From Ignavibacteriota bacterium (GTDB lineage: Bacteria; Bacteroidota; Ignavibacteria; Ignavibacteriales; Ignavibacteriaceae): DNA of 64,000 nt. Shown here piece after piece: positions 8,593-18,134 of this stretch. The notes under the pieces were generated by a model. The model had not been told where the DNA came from, made no database searches, and was given only the letters and a program-made list of their open reading frames with translations. Position 1 is the first letter of the stretch. The number at the start of each line of letters is the position of its first letter. The translations under genes were made by a program, and so were the position numbers. The stretch lies in assembly GCA_013285405.1 (NCBI GenBank), contig CP053446.1:2217001-2281000 (forward strand), given 5' to 3'.

Positions 8593-11500
8593 ATGAAAAT
8601 ATATATTAAATACAGTTATAAATTGCTGCTGCTGATAACAACCGCAGCATTTATCACATTTGGTTTTTTAGGAGATGATATAAACGGTGTTAAATCTCCC
8701 AGACCAATTTATAAAATTAACAATGAACAAGCCTCAGGTAAAAATGGAGATGCCTACGCATTGAATGTTAACAATGTTTATATGCCCTTGAACCGAAAGG
8801 GTATAATCGCAGACGTAAACGTACCACCCATCGGCTCACTTGGACGTTTCGCTGGCTCAGGATTCCTCTTTTCCGGCGGCTTCTTCTTAAGCGGTTATAA
8901 GAATGGTGTTCTTTGGGCTAACGCCGCAGCTTCTGCCAGTCTTGTAGAAGATTATATACAAGGTGTTGTTGATGGTGAGAATGATCCAAATGCAGTCGTC
9001 TATGTAATAAACTCTCAGGATGAACCATTCGGTCAGAGTTGGCAAGATTGGATTGACGCGGTTAATCTCGGTGCCGATTTCGTTGATGGCGATGGTAATG
9101 GAGTTTATAACCCGACTGATAATAATAATAACGGTTTATACGATCCTGAATCTCAGCCTGGAGCTGGTGATGGTGAAGATATGCCTGATTTAATTGGTGA
9201 TGAGCTTGCATGGTGTGTTTATCATGACGGTTTACCAGTTGCTCAACGAAGATGGAATACAACTATCGAAGTTGGACTTGAAGTAAGACAATCTGTTTTC
9301 GCTTTTGCTTCAGCCGGTGCTATTGGAAATATCATCTTTGTCAGATACAGGATGAAATATGTTGGATTAACTCCGGGCGACCCCGAACAACTTACAGATG
9401 TCTATTTCGGTGCCTGGGCTGATCCAGATCTTGGTGATGCGACTGATGATGTTGTGGGTGTAGATGTTCCAAGAAACGCAGGATACACTTATGGTAACAA
9501 ATCTGATACTGAATATGGAAATCAGGTCCCTGCTTTCTTCATTGATTTTTTCTCAGGTCCGCGTGTCCCTGGAACTTCGACTGATACCGCATTTTCCATT
9601 CAAGGTCAGTTAAAGGGGAAAAAAATATATCCTGGATTTAAAAACCTCCCAATATCTTCATTCGTCGTTTACTTCAATGGAGTTGCAGCATTAGGCGATC
9701 CAAATGATATAAATGAAGCACGTAGTTATGCACTTGGTTTTGATAGATTTGGTGTTCCAGTAGATCCTTGTAACTTCGCTTATGGAGAAGTTAGAGGCGG
9801 AGTAGATTGTGCAACTGTCGATCCTAGATTCTGGTATTCGGGTGATCCGGTTACTGATGTGGGATGGATTTGTAATCAAAATCGAGATGTTCGTCAAATG
9901 ACAAATACTGGTCCTTTTGTTCTTGACAAAAATCAAGAAAATGAAATTGTTATCGCTTATGTTGTAGGAAGAGGTGCGCAGCCATTGGATGGCATTACAA
10001 CGACCCGTGCAATAGATGATGGAGCTCAGAATATATTTGATCTGAACTTTTTGGCTCCAACACCACCACCGGCTCCCCAAGTTAATCTGACTTCGAGCGA
10101 TGATTTTATAGATATTACGTGGTCCACAAGCAAACAGGTTAATTATTTAAGTCAAACACCTACTTGGGATTTAAAATTTGAAGGTTATCAGGTTTGGGCT
10201 TTCAAAACTAATATTGCTGAAGATGAAGTATCCGGGCAGGATAATTCTGTATTATTAGCAAGATATGATTTGAATGACTTCATTCAAAATGTATATAAAG
10301 AAAATGCTGAAACTGGTGGAATAGAATTATTATATGAAGTCTCTCCTTCAGGTAATCAATTGAATTATTCAATATATGCTGACCCTAATACTGGCAGAAT
10401 TAGGCTCAGAGTATTCAACGATCCATTTGAACCTAATATAAAAATTTATAAAGGAAGACCTTATTACTTTGCTGTAACCAGTTATGCTCTTAACTATGAT
10501 GCATTGGTTTACAAAGATAATGATACTCTGGCAGTTGGTACAGTTGGAGATTATTATTTGGATGCTTTTGCTTTCGCTCAGGAAGCTGAGAATGTTAGAT
10601 CAATCGTTTCTATAGTTGCTGGCGAAAATAATTATACACCGCCCCAGCTTGTTTTGGAAAGCAGTAAATTGTCTGGATTCAGCGATGGTAAGGTTCAGGT
10701 TGATCCTATTAACAATGAAGCCCTAACTGGTGATACGTATGAAGTAACGTTCACAAAAGACAATTCTTCAACTCTTTATAAGATGTTCTGGAATCTTGAG
10801 AATGTATCAACTTCAACTATGCTTCTGGATTCTATGAATCAATTTTTATATGGCAGTACGCAAATCAGCTATCCAAGTACCGATGGCTTTATTACAAAAG
10901 TATCAGATGCAACCCCAACACTTGGTACCCTTGAATATCAGACTTCAAACCTTTGGTACGACACTGCCGGAACAAAACGTTACTATTTAAACGTTGATGT
11001 TAAGAATGGTGGACCTATGGGTGATGCTCTTGGAGGTAATTCTCTTGCGAAAGATACAACCAAGATTACAACAGCTGATAAAATGCGTAGAGTTGAAATC
11101 AGGTTCGGTGATAACGGTAAGGCATATAGATACTTGCATGGCTATGTTGGAGCAAATCCTCCGGCAAGAAATTCTTCGTATGTCTATGCCGAAGGGGTTA
11201 CAACTGCGAATCCGGATGTTGTCGTTGACTTGAGTGATATTGGTAAGCTTGGTGAAGGATTTGTAGATGTGCCATTTACAGCTTGGATGGTAGATACAAG
11301 ATATAACATCGAAAAACAACTTGCGGTTGGATTTCTTGAACGCAAATCTGGCTCACCAAATAATGGTACTCCAGATGGCATCTGGGACCCAGGCACAAAC
11401 GTTACTATCTCCGGAGAATTTATTTTTATCTTTGATGCAGACTATGATCCAACTGGAAATCAACAGGTATATAAAGGTAATTACCCTGCAAATCAGACTG

Positions 11501-12093
11501 TATGGGCAAAATTACGTGGTTACAATATCCCAACAGATGCTTCTGCAACCGAAGATGAAAGGACGATAGCCAAATCACCTTACTTCAATGTAATGTATGT
11601 TCTTGGTGTACAAAAAAGGGATAATGCGATATTCTATCAACCGGGTGATAAGTTAGTTATCCCGGTAGGTACTTATCCATATACGATAAATGATGTATTC
11701 CAATTCTCAACAAAAAAATCTGGTGCTTTAACAACAGATGAAGAAAAGAACTTGTGGGAGAAGGTAAATGTGTTCCCTAATCCTCTATATGGATACAACA
11801 CTTTATCAAATTACTATTCCAATACGCCTGATGAACCTTTTGTGACTTTTACGAACTTACCTGAAGAAGTCACAGTAAAGATTTATTCTTTATCAGGTTC
11901 ACTTTTGAGAACAATAGGTACTGAAGATAAAGATTCACCAACTTCGCCGTTCTTACGATGGAATTTGCAGAATGAATCCGGATTACGAGTGGCTTCAGGC
12001 ATGTATCTTGCAATTGTATCATCACCAAAATATGGTGATAAAGTATTGAAGTTTGCTATAATTATGCCTCAGAAACAAATACAAAGGTTCTAA
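8593..12093 (+). CDS. Large secreted protein with T9SS-type C-terminal domain
   Basis: A 1166-aa protein I cannot assign to a named function. A hydrophobic N-terminus (residues 7-26) looks like a signal peptide or anchor. Residues 164-195 hold a dense Asp/Asn/Gly run (VDGDGNG, then DNNNNGLYD), resembling calcium-binding or thrombospondin type 3-like loops. A fibronectin-like segment appears near 495-560. The last ~90 residues (KVNVFPNPLYG, TVKIYSLSGSLLRTI, GLRVASGMYLAIV) are a variant T9SS sorting domain with an unusual basic end, PQKQIQRF. It starts 36 bp after the TonB receptor and precedes the PorV-like gene, so the three probably form one surface unit. Confidence 0.7.
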   Translation: MKIYIKYSYKLLLLITTAAFITFGFLGDDINGVKSPRPIYKINNEQASGKNGDAYALNVNNVYMPLNRKGIIADVNVPPIGSLGRFAGSGFLFSGGFFLSGYKNGVLWANAAASASLVEDYIQGVVDGENDPNAVVYVINSQDEPFGQSWQDWIDAVNLGADFVDGDGNGVYNPTDNNNNGLYDPESQPGAGDGEDMPDLIGDELAWCVYHDGLPVAQRRWNTTIEVGLEVRQSVFAFASAGAIGNIIFVRYRMKYVGLTPGDPEQLTDVYFGAWADPDLGDATDDVVGVDVPRNAGYTYGNKSDTEYGNQVPAFFIDFFSGPRVPGTSTDTAFSIQGQLKGKKIYPGFKNLPISSFVVYFNGVAALGDPNDINEARSYALGFDRFGVPVDPCNFAYGEVRGGVDCATVDPRFWYSGDPVTDVGWICNQNRDVRQMTNTGPFVLDKNQENEIVIAYVVGRGAQPLDGITTTRAIDDGAQNIFDLNFLAPTPPPAPQVNLTSSDDFIDITWSTSKQVNYLSQTPTWDLKFEGYQVWAFKTNIAEDEVSGQDNSVLLARYDLNDFIQNVYKENAETGGIELLYEVSPSGNQLNYSIYADPNTGRIRLRVFNDPFEPNIKIYKGRPYYFAVTSYALNYDALVYKDNDTLAVGTVGDYYLDAFAFAQEAENVRSIVSIVAGENNYTPPQLVLESSKLSGFSDGKVQVDPINNEALTGDTYEVTFTKDNSSTLYKMFWNLENVSTSTMLLDSMNQFLYGSTQISYPSTDGFITKVSDATPTLGTLEYQTSNLWYDTAGTKRYYLNVDVKNGGPMGDALGGNSLAKDTTKITTADKMRRVEIRFGDNGKAYRYLHGYVGANPPARNSSYVYAEGVTTANPDVVVDLSDIGKLGEGFVDVPFTAWMVDTRYNIEKQLAVGFLERKSGSPNNGTPDGIWDPGTNVTISGEFIFIFDADYDPTGNQQVYKGNYPANQTVWAKLRGYNIPTDASATEDERTIAKSPYFNVMYVLGVQKRDNAIFYQPGDKLVIPVGTYPYTINDVFQFSTKKSGALTTDEEKNLWEKVNVFPNPLYGYNTLSNYYSNTPDEPFVTFTNLPEEVTVKIYSLSGSLLRTIGTEDKDSPTSPFLRWNLQNESGLRVASGMYLAIVSSPKYGDKVLKFAIIMPQKQIQRF

Positions 12094-12106
12094 CAAAATT
12101 AAGATT

Positions 12107-12137
12107 GGCAGGTATAAAATTGTTGCCTGCCAGCTAT
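12107..12137 (+). terminator. Intercistronic hairpin, possible attenuator
   Basis: A perfect 6-bp stem GGCAGG/CCTGCC (12107-12112 and 12126-12131) is followed by a short U-rich stretch (CTATTTTTAG). It lies in the 72-bp gap between the 1166-aa secreted protein and the PorV-like gene. The tail is weak, so partial termination or mRNA end protection is more likely than a full stop. Confidence 0.5.
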
Positions 12138-12165
12138 TTTTAGTTAAAATAGTGGAGTTTAAAAA

Positions 12166-13179
12166 ATGAAAAAAATAATACTTATACTAATCTTAATTGC
12201 AACTTCAATCTATGCAGGTGACGTTGCAAGAAAAGGTACAACGGGTGCTGAGCAATTATTGATACCCGTAGGTGCTCGTGGAATAGCTACAGGAGGTGCA
12301 TTCCTGGCTAATATTACAGGGTTAGAATCTATTTATTACAACCCTGCAGGTTTGGATATCAATCCGCAAACAGAAGCAATGTTCAGTTATGTTAGCTATC
12401 TTGCTGACATAAATATTTCCTACTTTGCAATTGGTACCAGCCTCGGCGATATCGGATCTATTGGATTTGATTTAAAGACTTTAGACTTTGGTGATATCCC
12501 GATAACTAGTGAAAACTTTCCTGATGGAACGGGTGAAACTTACTCACCATCGTTTATAACTTTGGGATTCACTTACTCAAAATTATTAACAGATAGAATA
12601 TCAATTGGAACAAATCTGAAACTCATCTCTGAGAATATTCAAAACACGAATGCAACAGGTTTTGCAATTGATGCAGGTGTGCAATATCGTTTCTCTGAAG
12701 CTTTGATGATTGGTGCGGCTGTTAAAAATATTGGTAGTGATATGAGTTACTCTGGTCAGGAACTTTCTTCCAGAACGGTCATACCGGGGACTATACCCGG
12801 AGCTTCTACAGGAAGTTATGAAATCATAACCGAATCTTTCCAGATTCCCAGCTTCTTCCAGCTTAGCTTAACTTATGCATTTCAGTTTAACGAACAGAAT
12901 AATCTGTCAGTTGGTGGTGCATATACAGCTAACAACAACTTCGAGGATATCGGTAATCTCGGACTTGAATACAGTTTTATGAATAACTTCTTCCTGAGAG
13001 GCGGATATAATTTCTTGTTTGAAAATGCTGATGAATACATCTATGGTCTTACTTTTGGTGCCGGTTTGGATTATAAAATCGGTGGTGAAGTCGGATTTGT
13101 ATTTGATTATGCATTCAGAGATGTGAAAGAATTCCCAGCCGCAAATCATGTATTTACGATAAAACTTAGTTTTCAATAG
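12166..13179 (+). CDS. PorV/PorQ-family outer-membrane beta-barrel protein
   Basis: A 337-aa protein with signal peptide 1-17 (ending IYAG). The N-terminal signature GARGIATGGAF, then IYYNPAGL at about residues 57-64, is characteristic of the PorV/PorQ/UPF0164 family. Alternating beta strands follow to the end (FDYAFRDVKEFP, HVFTIKLSF). In Bacteroidota, PorV shuttles T9SS cargo from the secretion pore to the attachment complex; related paralogues have unknown roles. Standing directly behind a T9SS-sorted protein and a TonB receptor, this may be a dedicated chaperone-like barrel for that cargo, which is inference. It could equally be a FadL-like transport barrel. A strong terminator follows. 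Confidence 0.82.
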   Translation: MKKIILILILIATSIYAGDVARKGTTGAEQLLIPVGARGIATGGAFLANITGLESIYYNPAGLDINPQTEAMFSYVSYLADINISYFAIGTSLGDIGSIGFDLKTLDFGDIPITSENFPDGTGETYSPSFITLGFTYSKLLTDRISIGTNLKLISENIQNTNATGFAIDAGVQYRFSEALMIGAAVKNIGSDMSYSGQELSSRTVIPGTIPGASTGSYEIITESFQIPSFFQLSLTYAFQFNEQNNLSVGGAYTANNNFEDIGNLGLEYSFMNNFFLRGGYNFLFENADEYIYGLTFGAGLDYKIGGEVGFVFDYAFRDVKEFPAANHVFTIKLSFQ

Positions 13180-13199
13180 TAATTTGATTGCCTTGATTA

Positions 13200-13234
13200 A
13201 AGCGTCTGTTGATTTTTCAACGGGCGCTTTTTTA
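13200..13234 (+). terminator. Rho-independent terminator
   Basis: The stem AAGCGTCTGTTGA pairs with TCAACGGGCGCTT with two mismatched or wobble positions across a short T-loop, followed by a T-run. It closes the TonB/T9SS/PorV-like unit. Confidence 0.85.
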
Positions 13235-13263
13235 TTTTGTTAATAACAATTAGAAAAATTGAA

Positions 13264-14631
13264 ATGAACAGGTTACTTCTTCCAATATTCGTACTGACAT
13301 TTGTAGTAAATCTTTATTCCCAGAATATCAATTTTGAGTTTGATTACGCTCAGTTTGGTTATGATTCACTATCAAATTATGTCGAATTTTATTATTCATT
13401 TAATCAGGTTGGATTGACTGTCACAAATACAGATACTGGTAATTATGTAAATGGACTTTTAGATATTGAAATAGCTGACTCGACAACGGGAAATGTAATT
13501 GTAAGCCGACGCTGGATGGTATCAAATGAAATCACTGATTCAACAAGTTATAATAAGAGCCTTATTGGTCTGGTTGGTTTTATAATTGATCGTGGCTCAT
13601 ACATAGTAAATGTAATTGGGAGTGATTTTAACAATAGCTTAAATAAAAAAAATTTTTCAGAAAATATTATTGTAAAGCCTTTTCTTAATAATGAAACATC
13701 ATTAAGTGACGTTCAGCTTGCTTCCAATATTGTTCCTAATTCACAAAATACATCTTCAATATTTTACAAGAATACTTATGAGGTAATGCCATTGCCAGCC
13801 AGCGTTGGAGGGGAAATGCAGCCAGTTGTATTTTATTATCTCGAGCTATATAATCTGCAGTCCGAGGCAGCCGGAACAGAATTAAGGCTGGATGAGATAA
13901 TTTTAAATAGTAAAGGTCAACTTGTAAACTTCAAATCGAAAAAAATAAATAAGTTAGTAGATACAAGAGTTGAGGTTGGATTAGTTAAAGCTCATAAACT
14001 TCCGACTGATACTTATACACTTCGGCTCAATTTAATTGATAGTGTTGCTAATTACGGCGTATCATCAACAAAAAGATTTTTTGTTTACAATCCATCTGTT
14101 GTAGCAATGGATTCACTTTCACTCACGGTTTCGCCAGTGCTTAGCACTACATTTGGAGCTATGTCAGAAGAAGAAATTGATGATCTTTTTAATAAGTCTA
14201 AGTACGTTGCCACAAATCCGGAAATTGACAAATATAAAGCACTGTCAACGGAGGAAGCTAAAAGAGAATTCATTTACAATTTCTGGAAATCCCGTGACGA
14301 GAATCCTTCTGATGATAGAAACGAAAGTTATCTCAACTATACAAAAAGAGTAAGCGAAAGTGATAATAAATTTAGTGCAATGGGTAAGCCAGGATGGAAA
14401 ACGGATAGAGGAAGAGTGTTTATCATTTATGGCGAGCCTTCAGAAATAGAACGACACCCAAATGAAACCGGAACCCGACCTTATGAAATCTGGAAATATG
14501 AAAACCTTGAAGGCGGAGTTTATTTTGTATTTGGCGATCTTACCGGGTTTAATGATTATCAACTGATTCATTCCACAAAAAGGGGTGAATTACGCGATGA
14601 TTACTGGCAGCGACGGATTGCAGTTCAATAG
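13264..14631 (+). CDS. GWxTD domain-containing exported protein
   Basis: The start is placed at the ATG at 13264 rather than an upstream TTG at 13237, because the TTG overlaps the terminator tail and the ATG begins a clean signal peptide (MNRLLLPIFVLTFVVNLYSQ). The mature protein is about 435 aa. The C-terminal ~130 residues form the GWxTD domain named for its motif: GKPGWKTDRGRVFIIYGEP, followed by YEIWKYEN and YFVFGDLTG. The domain is common in Ignavibacteria, Acidobacteria and relatives and has no established biochemical role. The N-terminal part looks like beta-sandwich segments. The location should be periplasm or outer membrane. The gene stands between two transcription units. Confidence 0.85.
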   Translation: MNRLLLPIFVLTFVVNLYSQNINFEFDYAQFGYDSLSNYVEFYYSFNQVGLTVTNTDTGNYVNGLLDIEIADSTTGNVIVSRRWMVSNEITDSTSYNKSLIGLVGFIIDRGSYIVNVIGSDFNNSLNKKNFSENIIVKPFLNNETSLSDVQLASNIVPNSQNTSSIFYKNTYEVMPLPASVGGEMQPVVFYYLELYNLQSEAAGTELRLDEIILNSKGQLVNFKSKKINKLVDTRVEVGLVKAHKLPTDTYTLRLNLIDSVANYGVSSTKRFFVYNPSVVAMDSLSLTVSPVLSTTFGAMSEEEIDDLFNKSKYVATNPEIDKYKALSTEEAKREFIYNFWKSRDENPSDDRNESYLNYTKRVSESDNKFSAMGKPGWKTDRGRVFIIYGEPSEIERHPNETGTRPYEIWKYENLEGGVYFVFGDLTGFNDYQLIHSTKRGELRDDYWQRRIAVQ

Positions 14632-14724
14632 TTGCTGATCCTGTATTCATTAGAATATATGTTCTATTAATCCTTCATCTTTATTCATCAGCTTTGGTTA
14701 TTTTTACATCAATTATTGTTGGAT

Positions 14725-15597
14725 ATGATGAAGAACAGGATTGAATATATTCTTTTTATTTTTTTTAGTCGCTGCTTTAAGTTTTTCGGGCTGACTCTTT
14801 CCAGAAAATTTGCCAGCATTTTAGCATTCACATTTTTTTATCTTATCCCTATTCGAAAAAAGGTTGTGCTGAAAAATCTTCACATTGCGTTTCCTGAAAA
14901 TGATATCGTAACTAACAAGAAACTGGCGTATAAAATTTATTTAAGCTTTGCTATTACTCTTGTTGAAATTTTGTATCTGCCGTATATGAGTAAGAACGAT
15001 ATTGCATTTGCGGTTGAGTGCAGCAATCCGGAATTAATTATTGAAAAATATAAAGAAGGTAAAGGCGTAATATTACTTTCATCGCATTTCGGTAATTGGG
15101 AGTTTATTGCGATCTCTGTTGCAATCCAATTACAACTTCCTTTTTCTGTAATTGTAAAACCACTTCGTAACCCATTGGTTTTTGAATGGATGAATAAATC
15201 ACGAACCAGGTTTGGCAATGAGGTCGTTCAACTTGGAATATCAATACGAAAAACTTACCAAACTTTAAAAGAAAAGAAAATTGTTGCAATGGTTGCTGAC
15301 CAAAGAGGACCGGCTGAAGGTGTAAAAGTAAACTTTTTTAAGAGAAAAGTTGCTGTATATACCGGACCTGCTGTACTTGCAATCAAAACTGGTGCACCGT
15401 TGATTTGTGGTATTCCAATAAGAGATAAAAATTACAAGTATAAAACTACTTTGGTCGAAATTTCTGTGGACAATCTTCCTGAGAATTATGATGAAAAAGT
15501 GATCGAACTTAGTCAAAGATATATTTCCTATCTTGAAAAAGTGATTAGGGAAAATCCAGAACAATGGTTATGGATGCACAACAGGTGGAAACACTAA
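14725..15597 (+). CDS. LpxL/HtrB-type lysophospholipid (lipid A) acyltransferase
   Basis: A protein of about 290 aa. I start it at the first ATG (14725) because the upstream TTGs lack a ribosome binding site. One N-terminal hydrophobic segment (about residues 20-40) anchors it to the inner membrane. The catalytic HxxxxE-type motif is visible as SSHFGNWEF, with later blocks MVADQRGP and FFKRKVAVYTGPAVLAIKTGAP typical of lipid A secondary acyltransferases. It should add a secondary acyl chain to lipid A, or to a related lipid, at the inner leaflet. Its stop codon abuts the ATG of the heptosyltransferase gene, so the two envelope genes are translationally coupled. Confidence 0.87.
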   Translation: MMKNRIEYILFIFFSRCFKFFGLTLSRKFASILAFTFFYLIPIRKKVVLKNLHIAFPENDIVTNKKLAYKIYLSFAITLVEILYLPYMSKNDIAFAVECSNPELIIEKYKEGKGVILLSSHFGNWEFIAISVAIQLQLPFSVIVKPLRNPLVFEWMNKSRTRFGNEVVQLGISIRKTYQTLKEKKIVAMVADQRGPAEGVKVNFFKRKVAVYTGPAVLAIKTGAPLICGIPIRDKNYKYKTTLVEISVDNLPENYDEKVIELSQRYISYLEKVIRENPEQWLWMHNRWKH

Positions 15598-16632
15598 ATG
15601 AGTGAAGTAAAAAAAATACTTGTTATTCAAACAGCATTTCCCGGTGATGTTATCCTTACCTTACCATTTATCCAGGAATTGAAGAAGAGACGAAACCAGT
15701 ATTTAATTGATGTTTTGTGTATCCCATCAACTGCGGAAATATTTAATGCCTCACCTTCTGTTAACTCCACAATTACATTAGATAAAAAAGGAAAACAAAA
15801 ATCTTTTTTCGCTTTCCACAGATTTATAAAAAATCTGAAATTAAATAATTATGATATCGTTTACTCACCTCACAGATCATTTCGGAGCGCACTTATTACA
15901 CTGAGTATTGGTGCAAAAGAATCTTACGGATTTGATAACAGCAGTTTGAAATTTGCATTTAAGCAAACAGTAAAATATGATCCATCTTCGCACGAAGTTA
16001 AAAGAAATTTAGCTTTCCTCGGTGATGACTTTAGTGATGATGATGCCTGGAAAATTATTCCTGAACTAAAATCTTCTGCTGAAAACAGGATAAAAGCAGA
16101 AGAATTCTTAAAATCGAATTCGATAAACAAATTCATTGCTATAGCGCCAGGTTCAATTTGGGGGACAAAAATTTATCCTTTAGAATATTTTAAAACTATT
16201 GTGGATTATTTTATAAAGAATAAATTTCAAATCGTAACCTTTGGCAGTGAGCAGGATAGAAATTTATGTGAATCATTGCGGTCTGAACAAGAGAAAAATG
16301 TTTTTATTGCTGCTGGTTATTTTTCTTTTACTGAATCAGTTGAACTGTTGAAAAGTGCTTCGCTTCTGATTTGTAATGACAGTGCACCGACTCATTTGGG
16401 AATGTGCGCTCAAATTCCTGTGCTAACCATATATTGTTCTACTGTACCGCGGTTCGGTTTTTATCCTTACAACTCAAAAAGTGATTTTATCAGCTATGAT
16501 AAATTACTTTGCAAACCTTGTGGAATACATGGATTTAGCAAATGTCCGATTGAGACATTCGATTGTGCAAAACTATTAACACCTGATCTTATAATCAAAA
16601 AGGCTGAAAAATTATTATCTGATGCAAACTGA
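15598..16632 (+). CDS. Glycosyltransferase family 9 (ADP-heptose:LPS heptosyltransferase-like)
   Basis: A 344-aa GT-B-fold enzyme. The N-terminal VIQTAFPGDVILTLPFIQEL matches the family 9 opening 'xxxxxGDxxxxxPxxxxL'. The donor-site region IAIAPGSIWGTKIYP is near residue 180 and CNDSAPTHLGMCAQIPVLTIY is near 260-280. A cluster of cysteines (LLCKPCG, KCPIE, DCAKLL) follows near 305-325, as in WaaF/WaaC. It probably transfers heptose onto the lipopolysaccharide inner core at the cytoplasmic face of the inner membrane. The exact acceptor cannot be told. It directly follows the acyltransferase and overlaps the next gene by 11 bp. Confidence 0.85.
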   Translation: MSEVKKILVIQTAFPGDVILTLPFIQELKKRRNQYLIDVLCIPSTAEIFNASPSVNSTITLDKKGKQKSFFAFHRFIKNLKLNNYDIVYSPHRSFRSALITLSIGAKESYGFDNSSLKFAFKQTVKYDPSSHEVKRNLAFLGDDFSDDDAWKIIPELKSSAENRIKAEEFLKSNSINKFIAIAPGSIWGTKIYPLEYFKTIVDYFIKNKFQIVTFGSEQDRNLCESLRSEQEKNVFIAAGYFSFTESVELLKSASLLICNDSAPTHLGMCAQIPVLTIYCSTVPRFGFYPYNSKSDFISYDKLLCKPCGIHGFSKCPIETFDCAKLLTPDLIIKKAEKLLSDAN

Positions 16633-17254
16633 TAGTAAAAATATAATCAATATAGATATTGAAGCCGAAAGAGCTTTGACGTTTGCAACAGAATTGTTCC
16701 AAACAGGAAGGATTTTCATCTACCCAACGGATACAATTTACGGAATTGGTGGTAATCCTTTGAATCAAAAAGTAGTAAACAGAATATCAGAAATCAAAGG
16801 AAGAGATGAGCAAAAAAGATTTATCTGGTTGATTTCGGATATAGATAATTTGTTGAACTATACTGATTTTGCAATTGAATCTCACATCGAAATACTTCAG
16901 AAAATTTGGCCCGCTCCGTTATCGGTGATTCTGAAATTGAATGAAAGAACGAGTGAACTTTTAAATCAAAAAACTGTTGCTGTAAGGATTCCGTCTGATA
17001 AATTTTGTTTAAATCTTCTTAAAGAAATTTCACGACCATTAATTTCAACGAGCGTAAACCGTACCGGTGAAAATCCATTATATCGTACTGATCTGATAAT
17101 CGAGGAATTTTCTGACAAGGTAGATGCAATTCTGTTTCATACTGAATCACCTGAAAGAAAATCATCAACAATCATCGATCTCACTACAAATAAACCAAAA
17201 TTAATTAGAGAAGGTGCAATTAAATTTGTAGAATTGTTACAAAACTTCACTTAA
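16622..17254 (+). CDS. L-threonylcarbamoyladenylate synthase (Sua5/YciO/YrdC family)
   Basis: A 210-aa YrdC-domain protein. It would make threonylcarbamoyl-AMP from threonine, bicarbonate and ATP, the first step of the t6A37 modification of ANN-decoding tRNAs. The motif FIYPTDTIYGIGGN near residues 33-46, the KxR-type segment IKGRDEQKRFIWL and the STSVNRTGENP block near 140-150 are family hallmarks. The length fits the YrdC domain alone, without the extra Sua5 domain. It overlaps the heptosyltransferase gene by 11 bp, so it is translated from the same message. Distinguishing TsaC from YciO-type paralogues is not possible from this view alone. Confidence 0.87.
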   Translation: MQTDSKNIINIDIEAERALTFATELFQTGRIFIYPTDTIYGIGGNPLNQKVVNRISEIKGRDEQKRFIWLISDIDNLLNYTDFAIESHIEILQKIWPAPLSVILKLNERTSELLNQKTVAVRIPSDKFCLNLLKEISRPLISTSVNRTGENPLYRTDLIIEEFSDKVDAILFHTESPERKSSTIIDLTTNKPKLIREGAIKFVELLQNFT

Positions 17255-17285
17255 ATTTACTCCACTTTAAAATGATTTTACGAAG

Positions 17286-18125
17286 ATGTCGATATTAAAA
17301 TATATTAAAAATCTGAAAAGCTTTTCAGTAATAATAGTTCCTGATAATACTTCGAGTGGGGCTAAATCAAAAAAGATAACTCTCTCAAAAATATTATTGC
17401 TTGTAGTGACCTATTCAATATTAATATCAATACTGGGATTTTACTTGTTGAATATTTCCGGAGCTGGTGATTATATATTACCAAATAGTTATACACGTGA
17501 CTCGAAGAATAATTTGCAAATAGAACAATTAAATGAAAAAATCTTGTTCCTGGCGAATGAACTTCAAGTCCTTAAATCTACGAACCAAAAGCTTAAGTAT
17601 GCTTTAGCATTAGGAGATTCGTCCTTAATTGACTCTTTAAAAATCGATGCGGATACACTTAAAAAATATTATCAAACTCCGCATGAAGGAAATATTTTTG
17701 GAGTTCTTTTGAGCATTCTTCATAAATATTTTATACAACAGCAAGAGAATAAAATTTTTTTCATTCTTCCCTCTAATGGATATATTAGCAGAGCATTTGA
17801 TCCTGAGAGAGCTCATTATGGTATTGATATCGTTGTTAAAGATGGAACTCCGGTTTATGCTTCTGCAGGAGGATTCGTAGTTTTTTCAGGTTATACAAAT
17901 AATTATGGTAACATAATTATCCTCAATCATTCTGATGGATATCTGAGTATTTACAAACATTGCTCTGTTATAATAAAAAGAGAAAGAGAATTCGTAAAAC
18001 AAGGTGAACTGATTGCACAGAGTGGAAACAGTGGATTAGCAACTACCGGTCCTCATCTTCACTTTGAAATATGGCATAATGGTAAACCTATTGACCCAGA
18101 AACAATTTTACTAATCAATAATTAA
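17286..18125 (+). CDS. M23 (LytM-type) peptidoglycan endopeptidase, membrane anchored
   Basis: A 279-aa protein with one N-terminal transmembrane segment (about 34-56), a coiled-coil-like region (75-110) and a C-terminal M23 domain (160-275). The zinc-site residues are present: H177-x3-D181 (AHYGIDIVV) and H257-L-H259 (GPHLHFE), with the GNSG motif before them. The domain should therefore be catalytically active, cutting peptide crosslinks in peptidoglycan from the periplasmic side. A bactofilin gene follows 9 bp downstream. M23 peptidase and bactofilin pairs are a known arrangement in cell-shape control, with the bactofilin polymer positioning the peptidase. Confidence 0.9.
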   Translation: MSILKYIKNLKSFSVIIVPDNTSSGAKSKKITLSKILLLVVTYSILISILGFYLLNISGAGDYILPNSYTRDSKNNLQIEQLNEKILFLANELQVLKSTNQKLKYALALGDSSLIDSLKIDADTLKKYYQTPHEGNIFGVLLSILHKYFIQQQENKIFFILPSNGYISRAFDPERAHYGIDIVVKDGTPVYASAGGFVVFSGYTNNYGNIIILNHSDGYLSIYKHCSVIIKREREFVKQGELIAQSGNSGLATTGPHLHFEIWHNGKPIDPETILLINN

Positions 18126-18134
18126 GGAGAATAT

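Noticed and set aside
10987..11319. Long antisense frames within the T9SS/TonB block (for example 10987-11319 and 9691-10080, minus strand)
   Set aside because: They lie inside a confident plus-strand gene, have no ribosome binding site or recognisable domain, and show no independent support.
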